Source: an uncultured Aquimarina sp.
GTDB lineage: Bacteria; Bacteroidota; Bacteroidia; Flavobacteriales; Flavobacteriaceae
Assembly: GCA_947500505.1 (NCBI GenBank)
Contig: CANMSL010000004.1
Span: forward strand, 310,001 to 374,000
Direction: 5' to 3'
DNA: 64,000 nucleotides
Shown here: positions 16,925-27,401 of the stretch, piece after piece
Numbering within the stretch: position 1 is the first letter of the stretch
Layout: each line of letters begins with the position of its first letter
Position numbers and translations under genes: made by a program
The notes under the pieces: generated by a model
The model's input: the letters and a program-made list of their open reading frames with translations, nothing else
Database searches by the model: none
Told to the model about the DNA's origin: nothing

Positions 16925-17760
16925 TGGAAAATAAAATCACAAAAGACCCGCAATCCATGTCTTTTCTGGATCATCTGGAAGAGTTACGATGGCATCTAAT
17001 AAGAGCAACAGTAGCCGTATTGATAGCTGCAATTGCAGCTTTTGTAGCTAAAGAATTTATATTTGACGTATTAATTTTTGGTCCTAAAAAAGCAGATTTC
17101 CCTACCTACAAAGGCCTTTGTAATTTATCAAAACTTCTAGGCCTTGACGAGAGCCTTTGCTTTAAAGAATTACCTTTTAGTGTTCAAAGTAGAAAAGTAG
17201 CCGGACAGTTTTCTGTTCATATCTGGACATCGATTACTGCAGGTTTTATTGTAGCTTTTCCATATGTCTTATATGAATTTTGGAAATTCATTGCTCCGGC
17301 AATGTATGATACAGAGAAAAAGTATTCTAAAGGGTTTATCATTATTTGCTCTTGTCTCTTTTTCTTAGGAGTCCTTTTTGGATATTACGTTATTACACCT
17401 TTATCTATAAATTTTCTAGGAGGATATCAGGTTAGTGAGGAAGTCCTTAATGAATTTGATATTGATAGTTATATCGGTTTATTAAGAGCTTCAGTAATTG
17501 CCTGTGGATTAATATTCGAGTTACCCGTTATTATGTTTTTTCTTACTAAAGTAGGACTCATTACTCCAGAATTTTTAAAGAAATACAGAAAATTTGCTTT
17601 GGTTATTGTTTTAATACTATCAGCAGTAATAACCCCGCCCGATATTGCCAGTCAGGTGATAGTAGCAATTCCAATATTAATATTATATGAGGTTAGTATA
17701 TTTATCTCTAAAATAGTGGTAAAAAGACAAAACAAAAAATTAATTCCGCAAACTAAATGA
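16924..17760 (+). CDS. tatC: Sec-independent protein translocase subunit TatC
   Basis: 278 aa with six hydrophobic segments. The hallmark N-terminus MSFLDHLEELRWHLIRA is present, followed by TM1 (ATVAVLIAAIAAFVAKEFIF), an enlarged periplasmic loop, FIVAFPYVLYEFWKFIAPAMYDTEKKYS, and the later GLIFELPVIMFFLTKVGL and RKFALVIVLILSAVITPPD blocks. It is the receptor of twin-arginine signal peptides. The start codon overlaps the kdsD stop (TAATG) and its stop overlaps the CMD gene start (ATGA), so the three are translationally coupled. Confidence 0.97.
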   Translation: MENKITKDPQSMSFLDHLEELRWHLIRATVAVLIAAIAAFVAKEFIFDVLIFGPKKADFPTYKGLCNLSKLLGLDESLCFKELPFSVQSRKVAGQFSVHIWTSITAGFIVAFPYVLYEFWKFIAPAMYDTEKKYSKGFIIICSCLFFLGVLFGYYVITPLSINFLGGYQVSEEVLNEFDIDSYIGLLRASVIACGLIFELPVIMFFLTKVGLITPEFLKKYRKFALVIVLILSAVITPPDIASQVIVAIPILILYEVSIFISKIVVKRQNKKLIPQTK

Positions 17761-18107
17761 ATACCATAGTAGACGAGTTTAATGAATACAGAGAGAAGAT
17801 GAACTCTCGTATTTTAGAAGACAACAATAAAATCATTAAAAGAATATTTAACTTAGACACCAACGCTTATATGAAAGGTGCTCTGGACGTTAAAACCAAA
17901 GAATTATTAGGTTTAGTAGCGTCTGCAGTTTTGAGATGTGATGATTGTGTTCGTTATCATTTAGAAACTTGTTATAAAGAAGGCTTAACCAAGGAAGAGG
18001 TAGTAGAATCACTAAGTATTGCAACTTTGGTTGGAGGCACTATAGTCATCCCTCATTTACGTCGTGCTTATGAATTTTGGGATGCTTTAGAGGCTAAAGA
18101 ATCTTAA
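17757..18107 (+). CDS. carboxymuconolactone decarboxylase (AhpD-like) family protein
   Basis: 116 aa, a single CMD domain. The AhpD-type redox motif is visible: Cys61-x-x-Cys64 with His68 four residues later (LRCDDCVRYH), preceded by KELLGLVASAV and followed by TKEEVVESLSIATLVGGTIV. Family members act as thiol peroxidase partners or hydroxyperoxide reductases. It overlaps tatC by four bases (ATGA). Its physiological role in this operon is unknown. Confidence 0.88.
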   Translation: MNTIVDEFNEYREKMNSRILEDNNKIIKRIFNLDTNAYMKGALDVKTKELLGLVASAVLRCDDCVRYHLETCYKEGLTKEEVVESLSIATLVGGTIVIPHLRRAYEFWDALEAKES

Positions 18108-18184
18108 ATTTAGGTTCAAAAGAATAGTGTAAATTTACTAGCTTATTTTAGCAACAATTAATATCTAAAGAAGTCATTCTGATT

Positions 18185-18925
18185 ATGAAGTTAAAAGCAG
18201 ACAATCTCATAAAGTCATACAAAGGAAGAAAAGTAGTAAAAGGAATTTCTCTGGAAGTCAACCAGGGAGAAATTGTAGGGCTTTTAGGACCTAATGGTGC
18301 TGGTAAAACAACTTCTTTTTATATGATTGTAGGTTTAGTAAAACCTAATGGTGGAAAAATCACACTGGATCACACTGATATTACTAAATTTCCTATGTAT
18401 AAACGAGCCCAGAATGGTATTGGGTATTTAGCTCAGGAAGCTTCAGTTTTTAGAAAATTAAGTATTGAAGATAATATTTTAAGCGTTTTACAGCTCACCA
18501 AACTTTCTAAAAAAGAGCAATTACATAAAATGGAATCCTTGATCGAGGAATTTGGACTGGGGCATATCAGAAAAAACCGTGGAGATCTATTAAGCGGTGG
18601 TGAGCGACGAAGAACAGAAATTGCGAGAGCATTGGCCACAGATCCTAACTTTATTTTATTAGATGAACCTTTTGCAGGAGTAGATCCGGTAGCGGTAGAA
18701 GATATCCAGAGAATTGTAGCGCAGCTCAAAAACAAAAATATTGGTATCCTTATAACCGATCACAATGTACAAGAGACATTGGCAATTACTGATAGAACAT
18801 ATCTTATGTTCGAAGGAAGTATTCTCAAAGCAGGAATACCCGAAGAACTGGCAGAAGATGAAATGGTGCGTAAAGTTTATCTAGGTCAAAATTTCGAACT
18901 TCGAAAAAAGAAGCTAGATTTCTAA
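18185..18925 (+). CDS. lptB: LPS export ABC transporter ATP-binding protein LptB
   Basis: 246 aa, one ABC ATPase domain. Walker A is GPNGAGKT at 35-42, the Q-loop lies in [20 protein letters not shown], the signature is [17 protein letters not shown], Walker B is [13 protein letters not shown] and the switch His is in [10 protein letters not shown]. The block [13 protein letters not shown] is diagnostic of LptB, the motor that drives lipopolysaccharide to the outer membrane with LptFG. LptF/G are not in the window. It sits 77 bp after the CMD gene, so transcription with kdsD is possible. Confidence 0.95.
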   Translation: MKLKADNLIKSYKGRKVVKGISLEVNQGEIVGLLGPNGAGKTTSFYMIVGLVKPNGGKITLDHTDITKFPMYKRAQNGIGYLAQEASVFRKLSIEDNILSVLQLTKLSKKEQLHKMESLIEEFGLGHIRKNRGDLLSGGERRRTEIARALATDPNFILLDEPFAGVDPVAVEDIQRIVAQLKNKNIGILITDHNVQETLAITDRTYLMFEGSILKAGIPEELAEDEMVRKVYLGQNFELRKKKLDF

Positions 18926-18931
18926 TGAGTA

Positions 18932-18957
18932 AAAGGTTCTTTTTACTAAGAACCTTT
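18932..18957. terminator. hairpin between convergent lptB and pssA
   Basis: Perfect 10-bp stem AAAGGTTCTT / AAGAACCTTT with a 6-nt loop directly after lptB. The T-tract is weak on either strand, so the call is moderate. Confidence 0.55.
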
Positions 18958-18961
18958 AAAA

Positions 18962-19723
18962 TTATTCACTTCCAGGATTATCCTTAAAAAACACTGACAT
19001 CAATACATATAGTAATATTATACAGGGTATTGCCATAAACTGAAGCAATATTAACAAGATAATTGTAAGTAATAAGAAAATGTATCTTACCTTATTTTCT
19101 GCAAATCCCCAAGTCTTGAATTTAAGAGCAAATAGCCTAATTTCTGCATTTAGCATATAACAACTTAACAAGGTCAAACCTATTAAAGTCCAAGGGTTTA
19201 AAATAACATCTGAAATCCAGGATTGTTCCTGAAAACGGAGAATTAATGGTAAACTCAAAATTAACAATGCATTTGCAGGTGTAGGCAATCCTATAAAAGA
19301 TGTTGTTTGCCGTGTATCGATATTGAACTTGGCTAATCTGTATGCGGAAGCTAAAGTTATCAATAGTCCCAAGAGAGAAATATAAGGAACGAATATCTGA
19401 TCTAAATACTGATCATTGTCCCACAGATTAAAAACTGTGTTGACAGCACCTCCGGAAGCTTTTGAAATCATCTGAAACATAACTATTCCAGGAACTAAGC
19501 CACTAGTGACCATATCCGCTAAAGAATCTAATTGCAATCCTAATTCGCTTTGAACATTAAGAATTCTGGCAGCAAAACCGTCAAAAAAATCGAAACCAAT
19601 ACCAAATACTACAAAAAGTGCTGCCAATTCTAAAGCCCCCTGGACGGCCAAAATTGCTGCAATACATCCGCAAAAGAGATTCAGGAGCGTTATTATATTA
19701 GGAAGTTGCTTTTTAAGCCACAT
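18962..19723 (-). CDS. pssA: CDP-diacylglycerol-serine O-phosphatidyltransferase
   Basis: 253 aa, integral membrane. The CDP-alcohol phosphatidyltransferase signature D-G-x2-A-R-x8-G-x3-D-x3-D is visible as DGFAARILNVQSELGLQLDS followed by LAD (~50-70). The N-terminus NIITLLNLFCGCIAAILA is typical of the PssA subtype. It makes phosphatidylserine, the precursor of phosphatidylethanolamine, which is the major lipid in this lineage. Six or more further hydrophobic segments follow. It is monocistronic and convergent with lptB. Confidence 0.92.
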   Translation of the reverse strand: MWLKKQLPNIITLLNLFCGCIAAILAVQGALELAALFVVFGIGFDFFDGFAARILNVQSELGLQLDSLADMVTSGLVPGIVMFQMISKASGGAVNTVFNLWDNDQYLDQIFVPYISLLGLLITLASAYRLAKFNIDTRQTTSFIGLPTPANALLILSLPLILRFQEQSWISDVILNPWTLIGLTLLSCYMLNAEIRLFALKFKTWGFAENKVRYIFLLLTIILLILLQFMAIPCIILLYVLMSVFFKDNPGSE

Positions 19724-19849
19724 AAAATTTTATTTTCTGTAAAAATAACAAACTATTTCCGTCTATAAGCATGGGCAACACAATATGAAATAGCAAATAA
19801 AGTTTATCATGTTGAAAAATAGTGAGATATTTGTCAAAAATTGCTTGGA

Positions 19850-20938
19850 TTGAAAAGAATTATAATTATTTTATTTCTTTTGTTTGTATCATTTGCTCCA
19901 GCGCAGACTAGAAAATATTCTAATGAATTCCTAAATATTGGTGTAGATGCTGGTGCTTTGGGTATGGCCAATGCCGTGGTTGCATCCTCTAATGATGTAA
20001 ATTCAGGATACTGGAATCCCGCAGGATTAATTCATTTAGAAGATAATCAGGTATCGTTTATGCACGCGGCTTATTTTGCCAATATTGCTAATTACGATTA
20101 CCTGGCTTTTGCTATGCCTCTTGATGAAAAAAGTGCCATTGCTCTATCACTAATTCGTTTTGGGGTAGATGATATTCTGGATACAACCAGCCTGGTTGAT
20201 GCAGATGGAAATATTGATTATACCAGAATCAATCTATTTTCTGCTGCAGATTATGCATTTACATTTTCGTATTCCAGAAAATTGCCCATAGAAGGATTAA
20301 GTTATGGAGCCAACGCTAAAGTGATCCGAAGAATAATCGGTGATTTTGCCTCGTCCTGGGGATTTGGTTTTGATGCTGCTTTACAATATCAGAAGAGTAG
20401 CTGGCAATTCGGAATTATGGTAAGAGATATCACTACGACCTTTAATGCCTGGAGTATAGAAGATTTTGCTATAGGAGATCTTAACGGTGACGGGATTCCT
20501 GATGAGGACCAAATACCACAAATCAGAGATCAGGAATTACCTGAGACAACAGAAATAACAATTCCAAAATTACAATTCGGAGCGGCAAGAAAATTTGATC
20601 TGGGAAAGAAATTTGGTTTACATACAGAATTAGACATGATAGTACGTTTTGCAGAAACCAACGATATCATTTCTTCTTCTGCATTAAGTATTACTCCCGC
20701 ATTTGGATTTGAATTAGATTATTCAAAAATTGTATACCTACGTGGTGGTGTAGGCAATTTTCAAAATATAGAACAGTTTGATGGATCGGATAATGTAGGA
20801 TTCCAGCCTAATTTTGGTGTAGGTTTTAAATATAAAGGAATACAGGTTGATTACGCTTTAACTGATATCGGAGATCAGAGTGCGGCTATCTATTCTAATG
20901 TGTTCTCCATAAAAGTAGATTGGAGCATCTTTAGATAA
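19850..20938 (+). CDS. PorV/PorQ-family outer-membrane protein
   Basis: 362 aa from the TTG at 19850, which gives a clean signal peptide KRIIIILFLLFVSFAPAQ; an in-frame TTG at 19841 adds three residues. The N-terminal ...SNEFLNIGVDAGALGMANAV and SGYWNPAGLIHL blocks are hallmarks of the PorV/PorQ group (FadL-like barrels; PorV is the attachment subunit of the type IX secretion system). A Ca-loop-like stretch, GDLNGDGIPDEDQIP, lies in an extracellular loop. The C-terminus ends in a strand with Phe-Arg. No other type IX gene is near, so this may be a paralogue rather than PorV itself. Confidence 0.8.
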   Translation: MKRIIIILFLLFVSFAPAQTRKYSNEFLNIGVDAGALGMANAVVASSNDVNSGYWNPAGLIHLEDNQVSFMHAAYFANIANYDYLAFAMPLDEKSAIALSLIRFGVDDILDTTSLVDADGNIDYTRINLFSAADYAFTFSYSRKLPIEGLSYGANAKVIRRIIGDFASSWGFGFDAALQYQKSSWQFGIMVRDITTTFNAWSIEDFAIGDLNGDGIPDEDQIPQIRDQELPETTEITIPKLQFGAARKFDLGKKFGLHTELDMIVRFAETNDIISSSALSITPAFGFELDYSKIVYLRGGVGNFQNIEQFDGSDNVGFQPNFGVGFKYKGIQVDYALTDIGDQSAAIYSNVFSIKVDWSIFR

Positions 20939-21025
20939 ATACGCAATCATTTATTTTTAGCTTCTATTTTTTAAGTATTGTAACTAAATAATTTTATTTT
21001 CGTTACTAAGATACACTATGCTTTT

Positions 21026-22615
21026 ATGAAGAACATCTTACTTGCGATAGCATCTGGTTTATTACTTGGAATCGGTTGGCCTACTTATGGTTTTCCCTTA
21101 TTTCTTTTTTTTGGCATTGTACCATTGTTGATGACAGAATACAAAGTACGTCATCATAAATATCACAAAAGTCAGGTATTCGGTTTTGCCTTTCTGACAT
21201 TTTTTATTTGGAATATGATCACAACCTGGTGGATCTACAATTCCACTCCTTTTGGAATGTGGTTTGCAGAAATTGTAAATAGTTTGTTAATGGCGTTGGT
21301 CCTTCTAATCTATCATGTTATTGCCAGAAGAGCAACATTTACAGTAGCTTCTGTTTTTCTTACATCCATATGGATGAGTTTTGAATACTTACATTTACAA
21401 TGGCAATTTTCCTGGCCCTGGCTTAACCTGGGCAACGGCTTTGCTAATTTTACTTCCTGGATACAATGGTATGAATATACGGGCACGTTTGGAGGAACCC
21501 TATGGATATGGATTGTAAACATCGGAATATTCAGAAGTGTATTGCTTTTTGCTGAACATAAAGACAAATCAATTCTGTATCGATCGGCCATCCGAAATGG
21601 ACTGATAATCATCATTCCGATTTTGATTTCTTATGTAATCCTAAAAACTTATCAGGAAGATGGTGAAGATGTAGAAGTGATTATTCTACAACCTAATATA
21701 AATCCATATACAGAAAAGTACAATACTTCTGATGATCGCGTCGGAGTATTACTAAGTACTCTAACCTCATCAAAGATAAGTAAGACTACAGATTTTATCA
21801 TAGCACCCGAGACAGTTTTTGCGGATAATAATCGCTTAAAAAACTTTCAAAATTCGATTGCAAAAAAAACTGCTTTGAGTATTATTGCAGAATATCCCAA
21901 AGCTAATTTTCTATCTGGCATTTCACTTCTTGATGTATTCAGAGATCAATCTAAAGTTCATTCGCAAACCAATACACATAAAAGTGGAGTGTTTTATGAC
22001 GACTATAATTCGGCATTCTTTGTAAGACCTGATGGTACTGATGAGCTTTATCACAAAAGTAAACTGGTTGTTGGTGTAGAAAATTTTCCGTACCAAAGCG
22101 TTTTTAAACCAATTGTTGGTGATGCTATGATAGACCTAGGAGGTACAGTAGCAAAAAAAACTACCCAACCAGACCGAGAAGTTTTTTTTACTAAGGAAGG
22201 TTTAGGTGCAGGACCGATTATATGTTATGAAAGTGTGTACGGTGAATTTGTGACGGGATATGTAAGAAACAATGCCGACTTTCTTGCCATAATCACTAAT
22301 GATGCTTGGTGGGGAATTACACAGGGACATAAACAACACATGGCATATGCTAAATTCAGGGCGATAGAAACACGCAGAAGTATTGCCAGAAGTGCTAATA
22401 CGGGAATTTCCGCTATTATCAATCAAACCGGGACTATAGTTTCATCCTTGGGATATAACGAACAGGGAGCCTTAAAAGGCACGCTTAAAACAAATGACAA
22501 AATAACTTTTTATGTCAAAGCCGGAGATTACCTGGCAAGAGTAGCAATATTTCTGATGATTTTTATCTTTTTGTTTTCTGTTACCAAACGACGAAAGAAA
22601 ATATCAATACCATAA
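21026..22615 (+). CDS. lnt: apolipoprotein N-acyltransferase
   Basis: 529 aa. The N-terminal ~200 residues have six hydrophobic segments, then a nitrilase/carbon-nitrogen hydrolase domain. The expected triad is visible: Glu in FIIAPETVFADN, Lys in ELYHKSKLVVG, Cys in GPIICYESVYGE. NDAWWG and RAIETRRSIARSANTGIS are also typical. A final membrane helix ends the protein. Lnt adds the third acyl chain to lipoproteins, which are numerous in this window. The product ends in KRRKKISIP. Confidence 0.95.
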   Translation: MKNILLAIASGLLLGIGWPTYGFPLFLFFGIVPLLMTEYKVRHHKYHKSQVFGFAFLTFFIWNMITTWWIYNSTPFGMWFAEIVNSLLMALVLLIYHVIARRATFTVASVFLTSIWMSFEYLHLQWQFSWPWLNLGNGFANFTSWIQWYEYTGTFGGTLWIWIVNIGIFRSVLLFAEHKDKSILYRSAIRNGLIIIIPILISYVILKTYQEDGEDVEVIILQPNINPYTEKYNTSDDRVGVLLSTLTSSKISKTTDFIIAPETVFADNNRLKNFQNSIAKKTALSIIAEYPKANFLSGISLLDVFRDQSKVHSQTNTHKSGVFYDDYNSAFFVRPDGTDELYHKSKLVVGVENFPYQSVFKPIVGDAMIDLGGTVAKKTTQPDREVFFTKEGLGAGPIICYESVYGEFVTGYVRNNADFLAIITNDAWWGITQGHKQHMAYAKFRAIETRRSIARSANTGISAIINQTGTIVSSLGYNEQGALKGTLKTNDKITFYVKAGDYLARVAIFLMIFIFLFSVTKRRKKISIP

Positions 22616-22677
22616 AGCTGAATCCAATATTTGTACTTAATTTGCAAAATTTCAAATCATAAATTTCTTATCAACTT

Positions 22678-24543
22678 GTGAATTACGTATCAGTAGAAAA
22701 TATAGCAAAATCCTTTGGAGAGCGTGTTCTGTTTAAAAACATTTCTTTTGGTATTAACGAAGGCCAGAAAGTTGGTTTTGTCGCAAAAAACGGAACAGGT
22801 AAAACTTCACTTCTTAATATCATTGCAGGTGATGAGGAACCTGACGATGGGCAGGTGGTGTATAGAAAAAATCTAAAAGTTGCTTTTTTACCCCAAGAAC
22901 CCAATCTGGATCCTAACCTAACGATTGAACAAACAATTTTTGCTGCTGATAATGAAACGCTGCGGGTTATTAATACTTACGAAAAAGCATTAGAAAATCC
23001 TAATGATGCAGAAGCCTATCAAAAAGCTTTTGAACAAATGGAAGCACTAAATGCCTGGGATTTTGAAACACAATACAAACAAATCCTATTCAAGCTAAAA
23101 CTTGAAAACCTCAATCAAAAAGTAAGTCAACTTTCGGGAGGACAAAAAAAAAGACTCGCATTAGCCAATATTTTATTGAGCAAGCCAGAACTTCTTTACT
23201 TGGATGAACCAACCAACCACCTGGATTTAGAAATGATAGAATGGCTTGAAGAATATTTTGCCAAGGAGAATTTTACATTATTTATGGTAACTCACGACCG
23301 CTATTTTCTAGAAAATGTATGCAATGAGATTGTGGAGTTAGAAAATGGCAAACTATATAGCTATAAGGGCAATTACGCATATTACCTTCAGAATAAAGAA
23401 ACCAGAATTGCTAACGAGGAAATTGAAACCAACAAGGCAAAACAGCTTTTTAAAAAAGAGTTGGACTGGATGCGTAGGCAGCCAAAAGCAAGAACCACAA
23501 AATCCAAATCTCGAATTGATGATTTCTATGAAATAAAAGAAAGAGCACATCAGAGAAGAAATGATCACGAAGTGCAATTGGAAATCAACATGGAACGTCT
23601 GGGAAGTAAGATCCTGGAAATCCACAAGGTCTCTAAAAGCTTTGGAGATTTGACCATGTTAGACAAATATGAGTATGTATTTAGGAAAGGAGAACGCGTA
23701 GGGATCATCGGTAAGAACGGAACCGGTAAATCAACATTCTTAAATATGATTACCGGAAGTATCCAACCTGATCAAGGTAAAATAGTGATTGGTGATACCG
23801 TAAAATTCGGATATTATACCCAACGAGGAATTAGTATTAAAGAAGGTCAAAAAGTCATTGAAGTAATTAGAGAATTTGGTGATTACATTCCGCTTAAAAA
23901 AGGAAGACAAATTTCTGCTCAACAATTGTTAGAGCGATTTCTATTTGACCGTAAAAAACAATATGATTTTGTAGAAAAACTAAGTGGAGGCGAAAGAAAG
24001 CGATTGTATTTATGCACTGTACTGATACAAAACCCTAATTTTCTAATATTAGATGAGCCAACAAATGATCTGGATATTGTGACGCTGAATGTTTTAGAAA
24101 ATTTCTTGTTAGATTTTCCTGGCTGCCTGATTGTAGTGTCTCACGATCGTTATTTTATGGATAAAATTGTAGATCATTTATTTGTGTTTAGAGGAAATGG
24201 AGTTATTGAGGATTTTCCAGGAAACTATTCGGATTACAGAGCTTATGAAAACAGTCGTGAGCCAGAGAAAGTAAAACTCACGGAGACTGAATCTAAAACA
24301 AAAACCTCTTGGAAAAAAGATACTAATACTGCATTATCTTATAATGAACAAAAAGAATACAACCGTATAGAACGTGATCTGAAGAAGTTAGAAATTCAGA
24401 AAAAAGAGATCGAAGTACTTTTTTCTAGCGGAAATTTAGAAGAAGACAAAATCAATGAAGAATCGAAAAAACTACAGAAAATAATTGATGATATAGAGGA
24501 AAAAGAAATGCGTTGGCTAGAGTTATCCGAAAAAACGGAGTAA
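22678..24543 (+). CDS. ABC-F family ATPase (Uup-like)
   Basis: 621 aa, GTG start, 62 bp after lnt. Two ABC domains: Walker A VAKNGTGKTS (~35) with LSGGQKKRLALA and YLDEPTNHLD, and Walker A IIGKNGTGKST (~345) with LSGGERKRLYLC and ILDEPTNDLD. The inter-domain linker has the basic stretch RRQPKARTTKSKSRIDDFYE. The C-terminus (~540-621) is a charged coiled coil, as in E. coli Uup. No membrane segments. Such proteins bind the ribosome; Uup also affects transposon excision and DNA structure. Exact subfamily assignment is not certain. Confidence 0.9.
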   Translation: MNYVSVENIAKSFGERVLFKNISFGINEGQKVGFVAKNGTGKTSLLNIIAGDEEPDDGQVVYRKNLKVAFLPQEPNLDPNLTIEQTIFAADNETLRVINTYEKALENPNDAEAYQKAFEQMEALNAWDFETQYKQILFKLKLENLNQKVSQLSGGQKKRLALANILLSKPELLYLDEPTNHLDLEMIEWLEEYFAKENFTLFMVTHDRYFLENVCNEIVELENGKLYSYKGNYAYYLQNKETRIANEEIETNKAKQLFKKELDWMRRQPKARTTKSKSRIDDFYEIKERAHQRRNDHEVQLEINMERLGSKILEIHKVSKSFGDLTMLDKYEYVFRKGERVGIIGKNGTGKSTFLNMITGSIQPDQGKIVIGDTVKFGYYTQRGISIKEGQKVIEVIREFGDYIPLKKGRQISAQQLLERFLFDRKKQYDFVEKLSGGERKRLYLCTVLIQNPNFLILDEPTNDLDIVTLNVLENFLLDFPGCLIVVSHDRYFMDKIVDHLFVFRGNGVIEDFPGNYSDYRAYENSREPEKVKLTETESKTKTSWKKDTNTALSYNEQKEYNRIERDLKKLEIQKKEIEVLFSSGNLEEDKINEESKKLQKIIDDIEEKEMRWLELSEKTE

Positions 24544-24548
24544 AAATT

Positions 24549-25121
24549 ATGTTTTTCAAAATCAAATCATACTTACACTATTTATGGAAATCCACGAATC
24601 AACACGGTGTACACTCGCCTTTTGTTTATAATTTAGTCACTCGATGCTTTTATGATAAGAAGTTAAGGCAATCTTATGGATTAATTGCATCTATCGTAGA
24701 AAATGATCCATCCGAAATAAGCTTAAAAAATGCTAAACTTCTAAACAGATTGCTCTCATATCTTAATTACAGCACCATATTAATATTAAACAATTCACCC
24801 GATTGTATAACAAAAATTTTATCAATTAATAATTCGATTTCTGTTTCTTATTCTACGGAAGATATTGTTCAATTTGATTTTATATATCTAGATATTGATC
24901 AACTCAAAAATAACCCTAAGTTACAACAAACATTGTTTTCTAAAGTTCATAACGATTCCTTACTTCTTATTTCATCAATACATCAATCTAAAGGGAATCA
25001 AGCTTTTTGGCGTCAGTTACAGCATCATTCTAGAACTAAAGTTACTATTGACACATTTCATCTGGGATTTATATTTTTTAGAAAAGAACAGGAAAAGGAA
25101 CATTTTGTAATAAGAGTGTAA
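24549..25121 (+). CDS. degenerate SAM-methyltransferase-like protein
   Basis: 190 aa from the ATG at 24549 (upstream in-frame codons overlap the ABC-F gene). The start, with NQHGVHSPFVYNLVTRCFYD, and the end, with TIDTFHLGFIFFRKEQEKEH, match the ends of a class I methyltransferase family I know from Bacteroidota. The glycine-rich SAM-binding loop expected in the middle is absent: STILILNNSPDCITK stands in its place. It is also shorter than typical members. It is probably not an active methyltransferase; whether it is a remnant or has a new role is open. Five bases lie between the ABC-F stop and its start. Confidence 0.65.
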   Translation: MFFKIKSYLHYLWKSTNQHGVHSPFVYNLVTRCFYDKKLRQSYGLIASIVENDPSEISLKNAKLLNRLLSYLNYSTILILNNSPDCITKILSINNSISVSYSTEDIVQFDFIYLDIDQLKNNPKLQQTLFSKVHNDSLLLISSIHQSKGNQAFWRQLQHHSRTKVTIDTFHLGFIFFRKEQEKEHFVIRV

Positions 25122-25187
25122 CAACTTAAGATATGATGCGTCATATAAGCTAAAATTGTATCTTTCAGAAGTTATTAAGGCGATTAC

Positions 25188-25874
25188 ATGGAAAACGTTA
25201 TAGAAATCAGAGGTATTATAAGAAATTTTCAACTTGGTCAAGAAACAGTATATGTATTAAAAGGTATTGATCTGGACATCAAACGAGGAGAATATCTGGC
25301 AATAATGGGACCATCGGGATCTGGTAAATCTACCTTGATGAATCTTTTAGGTTGTCTGGACACTCCTACTGACGGAACTTATGACCTAAATGGAAATGAT
25401 GTGAGTCAAATGACAGATGACGAATTAGCTGATATTAGAAACAAAGAAATAGGGTTTGTCTTCCAGACCTTTAATTTATTACCAAGAACTACAGCTTTAG
25501 ACAATGTAGCGCTACCTATGGTCTATGCAGGAACTTCTAAGAAAGATAGAACCGCCAGAGCTGAAGAAGTTTTAGCAGATGTTGGACTCGCCGACCGCAT
25601 GGATCACAAACCCAACCAACTTTCCGGAGGTCAACGACAACGAGTTGCAGTTGGTCGTGCACTGGTGAATAAACCATCTATTATTCTGGCAGATGAACCT
25701 ACCGGAAACCTCGACTCTAAAACTTCCTTAGAAATTATGCAGTTGTTTGATGAAATTCACGCTGCTGGTAACACGGTAATTTTAGTTACACACGAGGAAG
25801 AAGTAGCTTCTCATGCGCATCGTGTAATAAGATTAAGAGATGGCGTGATCGAGAGTGATACGAGAAATCGATAG
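25188..25874 (+). CDS. LolD/MacB-type ABC transporter ATP-binding protein
   Basis: 228 aa, one ABC domain: Walker [11 protein letters not shown]-loop [18 protein letters not shown], signature [16 protein letters not shown], Walker [13 protein letters not shown] and switch [13 protein letters not shown]. The [10 protein letters not shown] and PTGNLDS blocks define the MacB/LolD family, which powers mechanotransmission or lipoprotein release with an FtsX-like permease. No permease is adjacent, so the partner must be encoded elsewhere. It stands between the degenerate methyltransferase and the symporter. Confidence 0.88.
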   Translation: MENVIEIRGIIRNFQLGQETVYVLKGIDLDIKRGEYLAIMGPSGSGKSTLMNLLGCLDTPTDGTYDLNGNDVSQMTDDELADIRNKEIGFVFQTFNLLPRTTALDNVALPMVYAGTSKKDRTARAEEVLADVGLADRMDHKPNQLSGGQRQRVAVGRALVNKPSIILADEPTGNLDSKTSLEIMQLFDEIHAAGNTVILVTHEEEVASHAHRVIRLRDGVIESDTRNR

Positions 25875-25943
25875 TTTGTAGTATGTAGTTGATTATGTAA
25901 AATATTAATTCGTATTTTGGTGTTTTACTAATTAGAATTCTAT

Positions 25944-27401
25944 ATGCAACCCATACATATTCTGCTTTTAATCGCTGCTTACTTTGGCGTATTACTTTTC
26001 ATTTCATATCTCACGGGAAAAAGTTCAGGAAACGAAGCCTTTTTTAAAGCCAACAAACAATCACCATGGTATGTAGTTGCATTTGGTATGATTGGCGCTT
26101 CTCTTAGCGGTGTAACTTTTATTTCTGTTCCCGGTTGGGTTGAAGGAGCCCAATTTAGTTATATGCAGGTAGTGTTTGGCTATTTGGTAGGATATTTTGT
26201 GATTGCATATATTTTAATGCCCATTTATTATAAATTAAATGTCACATCAATTTATCAATATTTAGGAGAAAGGTTTGGAGTAGTTAGCTATAAAACAGGA
26301 GCTTTCTTCTTCTTTATATCCAGAGTTCTAGGCGCGTCGTTTAGATTATATCTTGTGGCAATAGTACTACAGCAATATATTTTTGATGCCTGGAATGTTC
26401 CTTTCGAAATTACGGTCATTCTTTCTATACTTCTTATCTGGATATATACTTTTAGAGGAGGGATCAAAACTATCGTTTGGACAGATACCTTACAAACACT
26501 ATTCATGCTAATTGCTGTGGGAACAGCAATCTTCTATATTAATGATCAAATAGGATGGTCTTTCTCAGAATTTCTCTCTTCAGATGAATTAAAAAATTAT
26601 GATAAAATATTTTATTTTGATAGTTTCTTAGAAAAAAATCATTTCTTCAAGTCATTTATCGGTGGAATGTTTATAGCAATCTGCATGACAGGATTAGATC
26701 AGGATATGATGCAAAAAAACCTGACTTGTCGTAACTTGAAAGAAGCACAGAAAAACATGGTTTCTTTTAGTTTAGTACTGATTGTAGTCAATTTCATTTT
26801 TCTTTTATTAGGAGCTTTACTATTCATATATGCTGAACAATTCAATATAACAACTCCAATAGTAGATGGTAATGCTAAAACGGATTTATTATTTCCGGAA
26901 ATAGCAATTAATGGCGGACTAGGTATTGTTCTGGCTATTGCATTTATACTCGGATTGGTGGCCGCAGCTTATAGTAGTGCTGATAGCGCGTTAACATCCC
27001 TGACTACCTCTTTTTGTATAGACTTTTTAGGAATTGAAAAAAAAGATGAAAAAGACCAGGTGGCAATTCGGAAAAGAACTCATATAGCAATGAGCATTTT
27101 ACTAATTATTGTTATCGTTATTTTTAAACATGTATTAACCGAAAATGTAATCAGTAACTTATTAACTGTTGCTACGTTTACCTATGGTCCATTATTAGGT
27201 TTGTTTGCCTTCGGAATTTTTACAAATTATAAAATCAAGGATCAATACACCTGGATTGTAGCTTTGACTTCTGTACTGATTATTATTGGGGTATGGAAAA
27301 TACCTACGGAATTCCTAGGCGGGTATAAAATTGGATATGAATTACTTCCTCTAAATGGCTTACTAACATTTATGGGGTTAATACTGATTCGTAGAAAGTA
27401 A
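25944..27401 (+). CDS. sodium:solute symporter family protein
   Basis: 485 aa with about 13 hydrophobic segments. SSS-family landmarks include [74 protein letters not shown] and [21 protein letters not shown]. These fit an SGLT/PutP-like Na+-coupled carrier; the [12 protein letters not shown] block is seen in the group annotated only as sodium:solute symporter in Flavobacteria. The solute is unknown. Its 3' end overlaps the convergent CoA-binding gene by 24 bp. Confidence 0.9.
   Translation: MQPIHILLLIAAYFGVLLFISYLTGKSSGNEAFFKANKQSPWYVVAFGMIGASLSGVTFISVPGWVEGAQFSYMQVVFGYLVGYFVIAYILMPIYYKLNVTSIYQYLGERFGVVSYKTGAFFFFISRVLGASFRLYLVAIVLQQYIFDAWNVPFEITVILSILLIWIYTFRGGIKTIVWTDTLQTLFMLIAVGTAIFYINDQIGWSFSEFLSSDELKNYDKIFYFDSFLEKNHFFKSFIGGMFIAICMTGLDQDMMQKNLTCRNLKEAQKNMVSFSLVLIVVNFIFLLLGALLFIYAEQFNITTPIVDGNAKTDLLFPEIAINGGLGIVLAIAFILGLVAAAYSSADSALTSLTTSFCIDFLGIEKKDEKDQVAIRKRTHIAMSILLIIVIVIFKHVLTENVISNLLTVATFTYGPLLGLFAFGIFTNYKIKDQYTWIVALTSVLIIIGVWKIPTEFLGGYKIGYELLPLNGLLTFMGLILIRRK

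Noticed and set aside
18433..18735. 100-codon minus-strand frame inside lptB
   Set aside because: Shadow of the clearly coding lptB frame; Ser- and Lys-rich with no domain.
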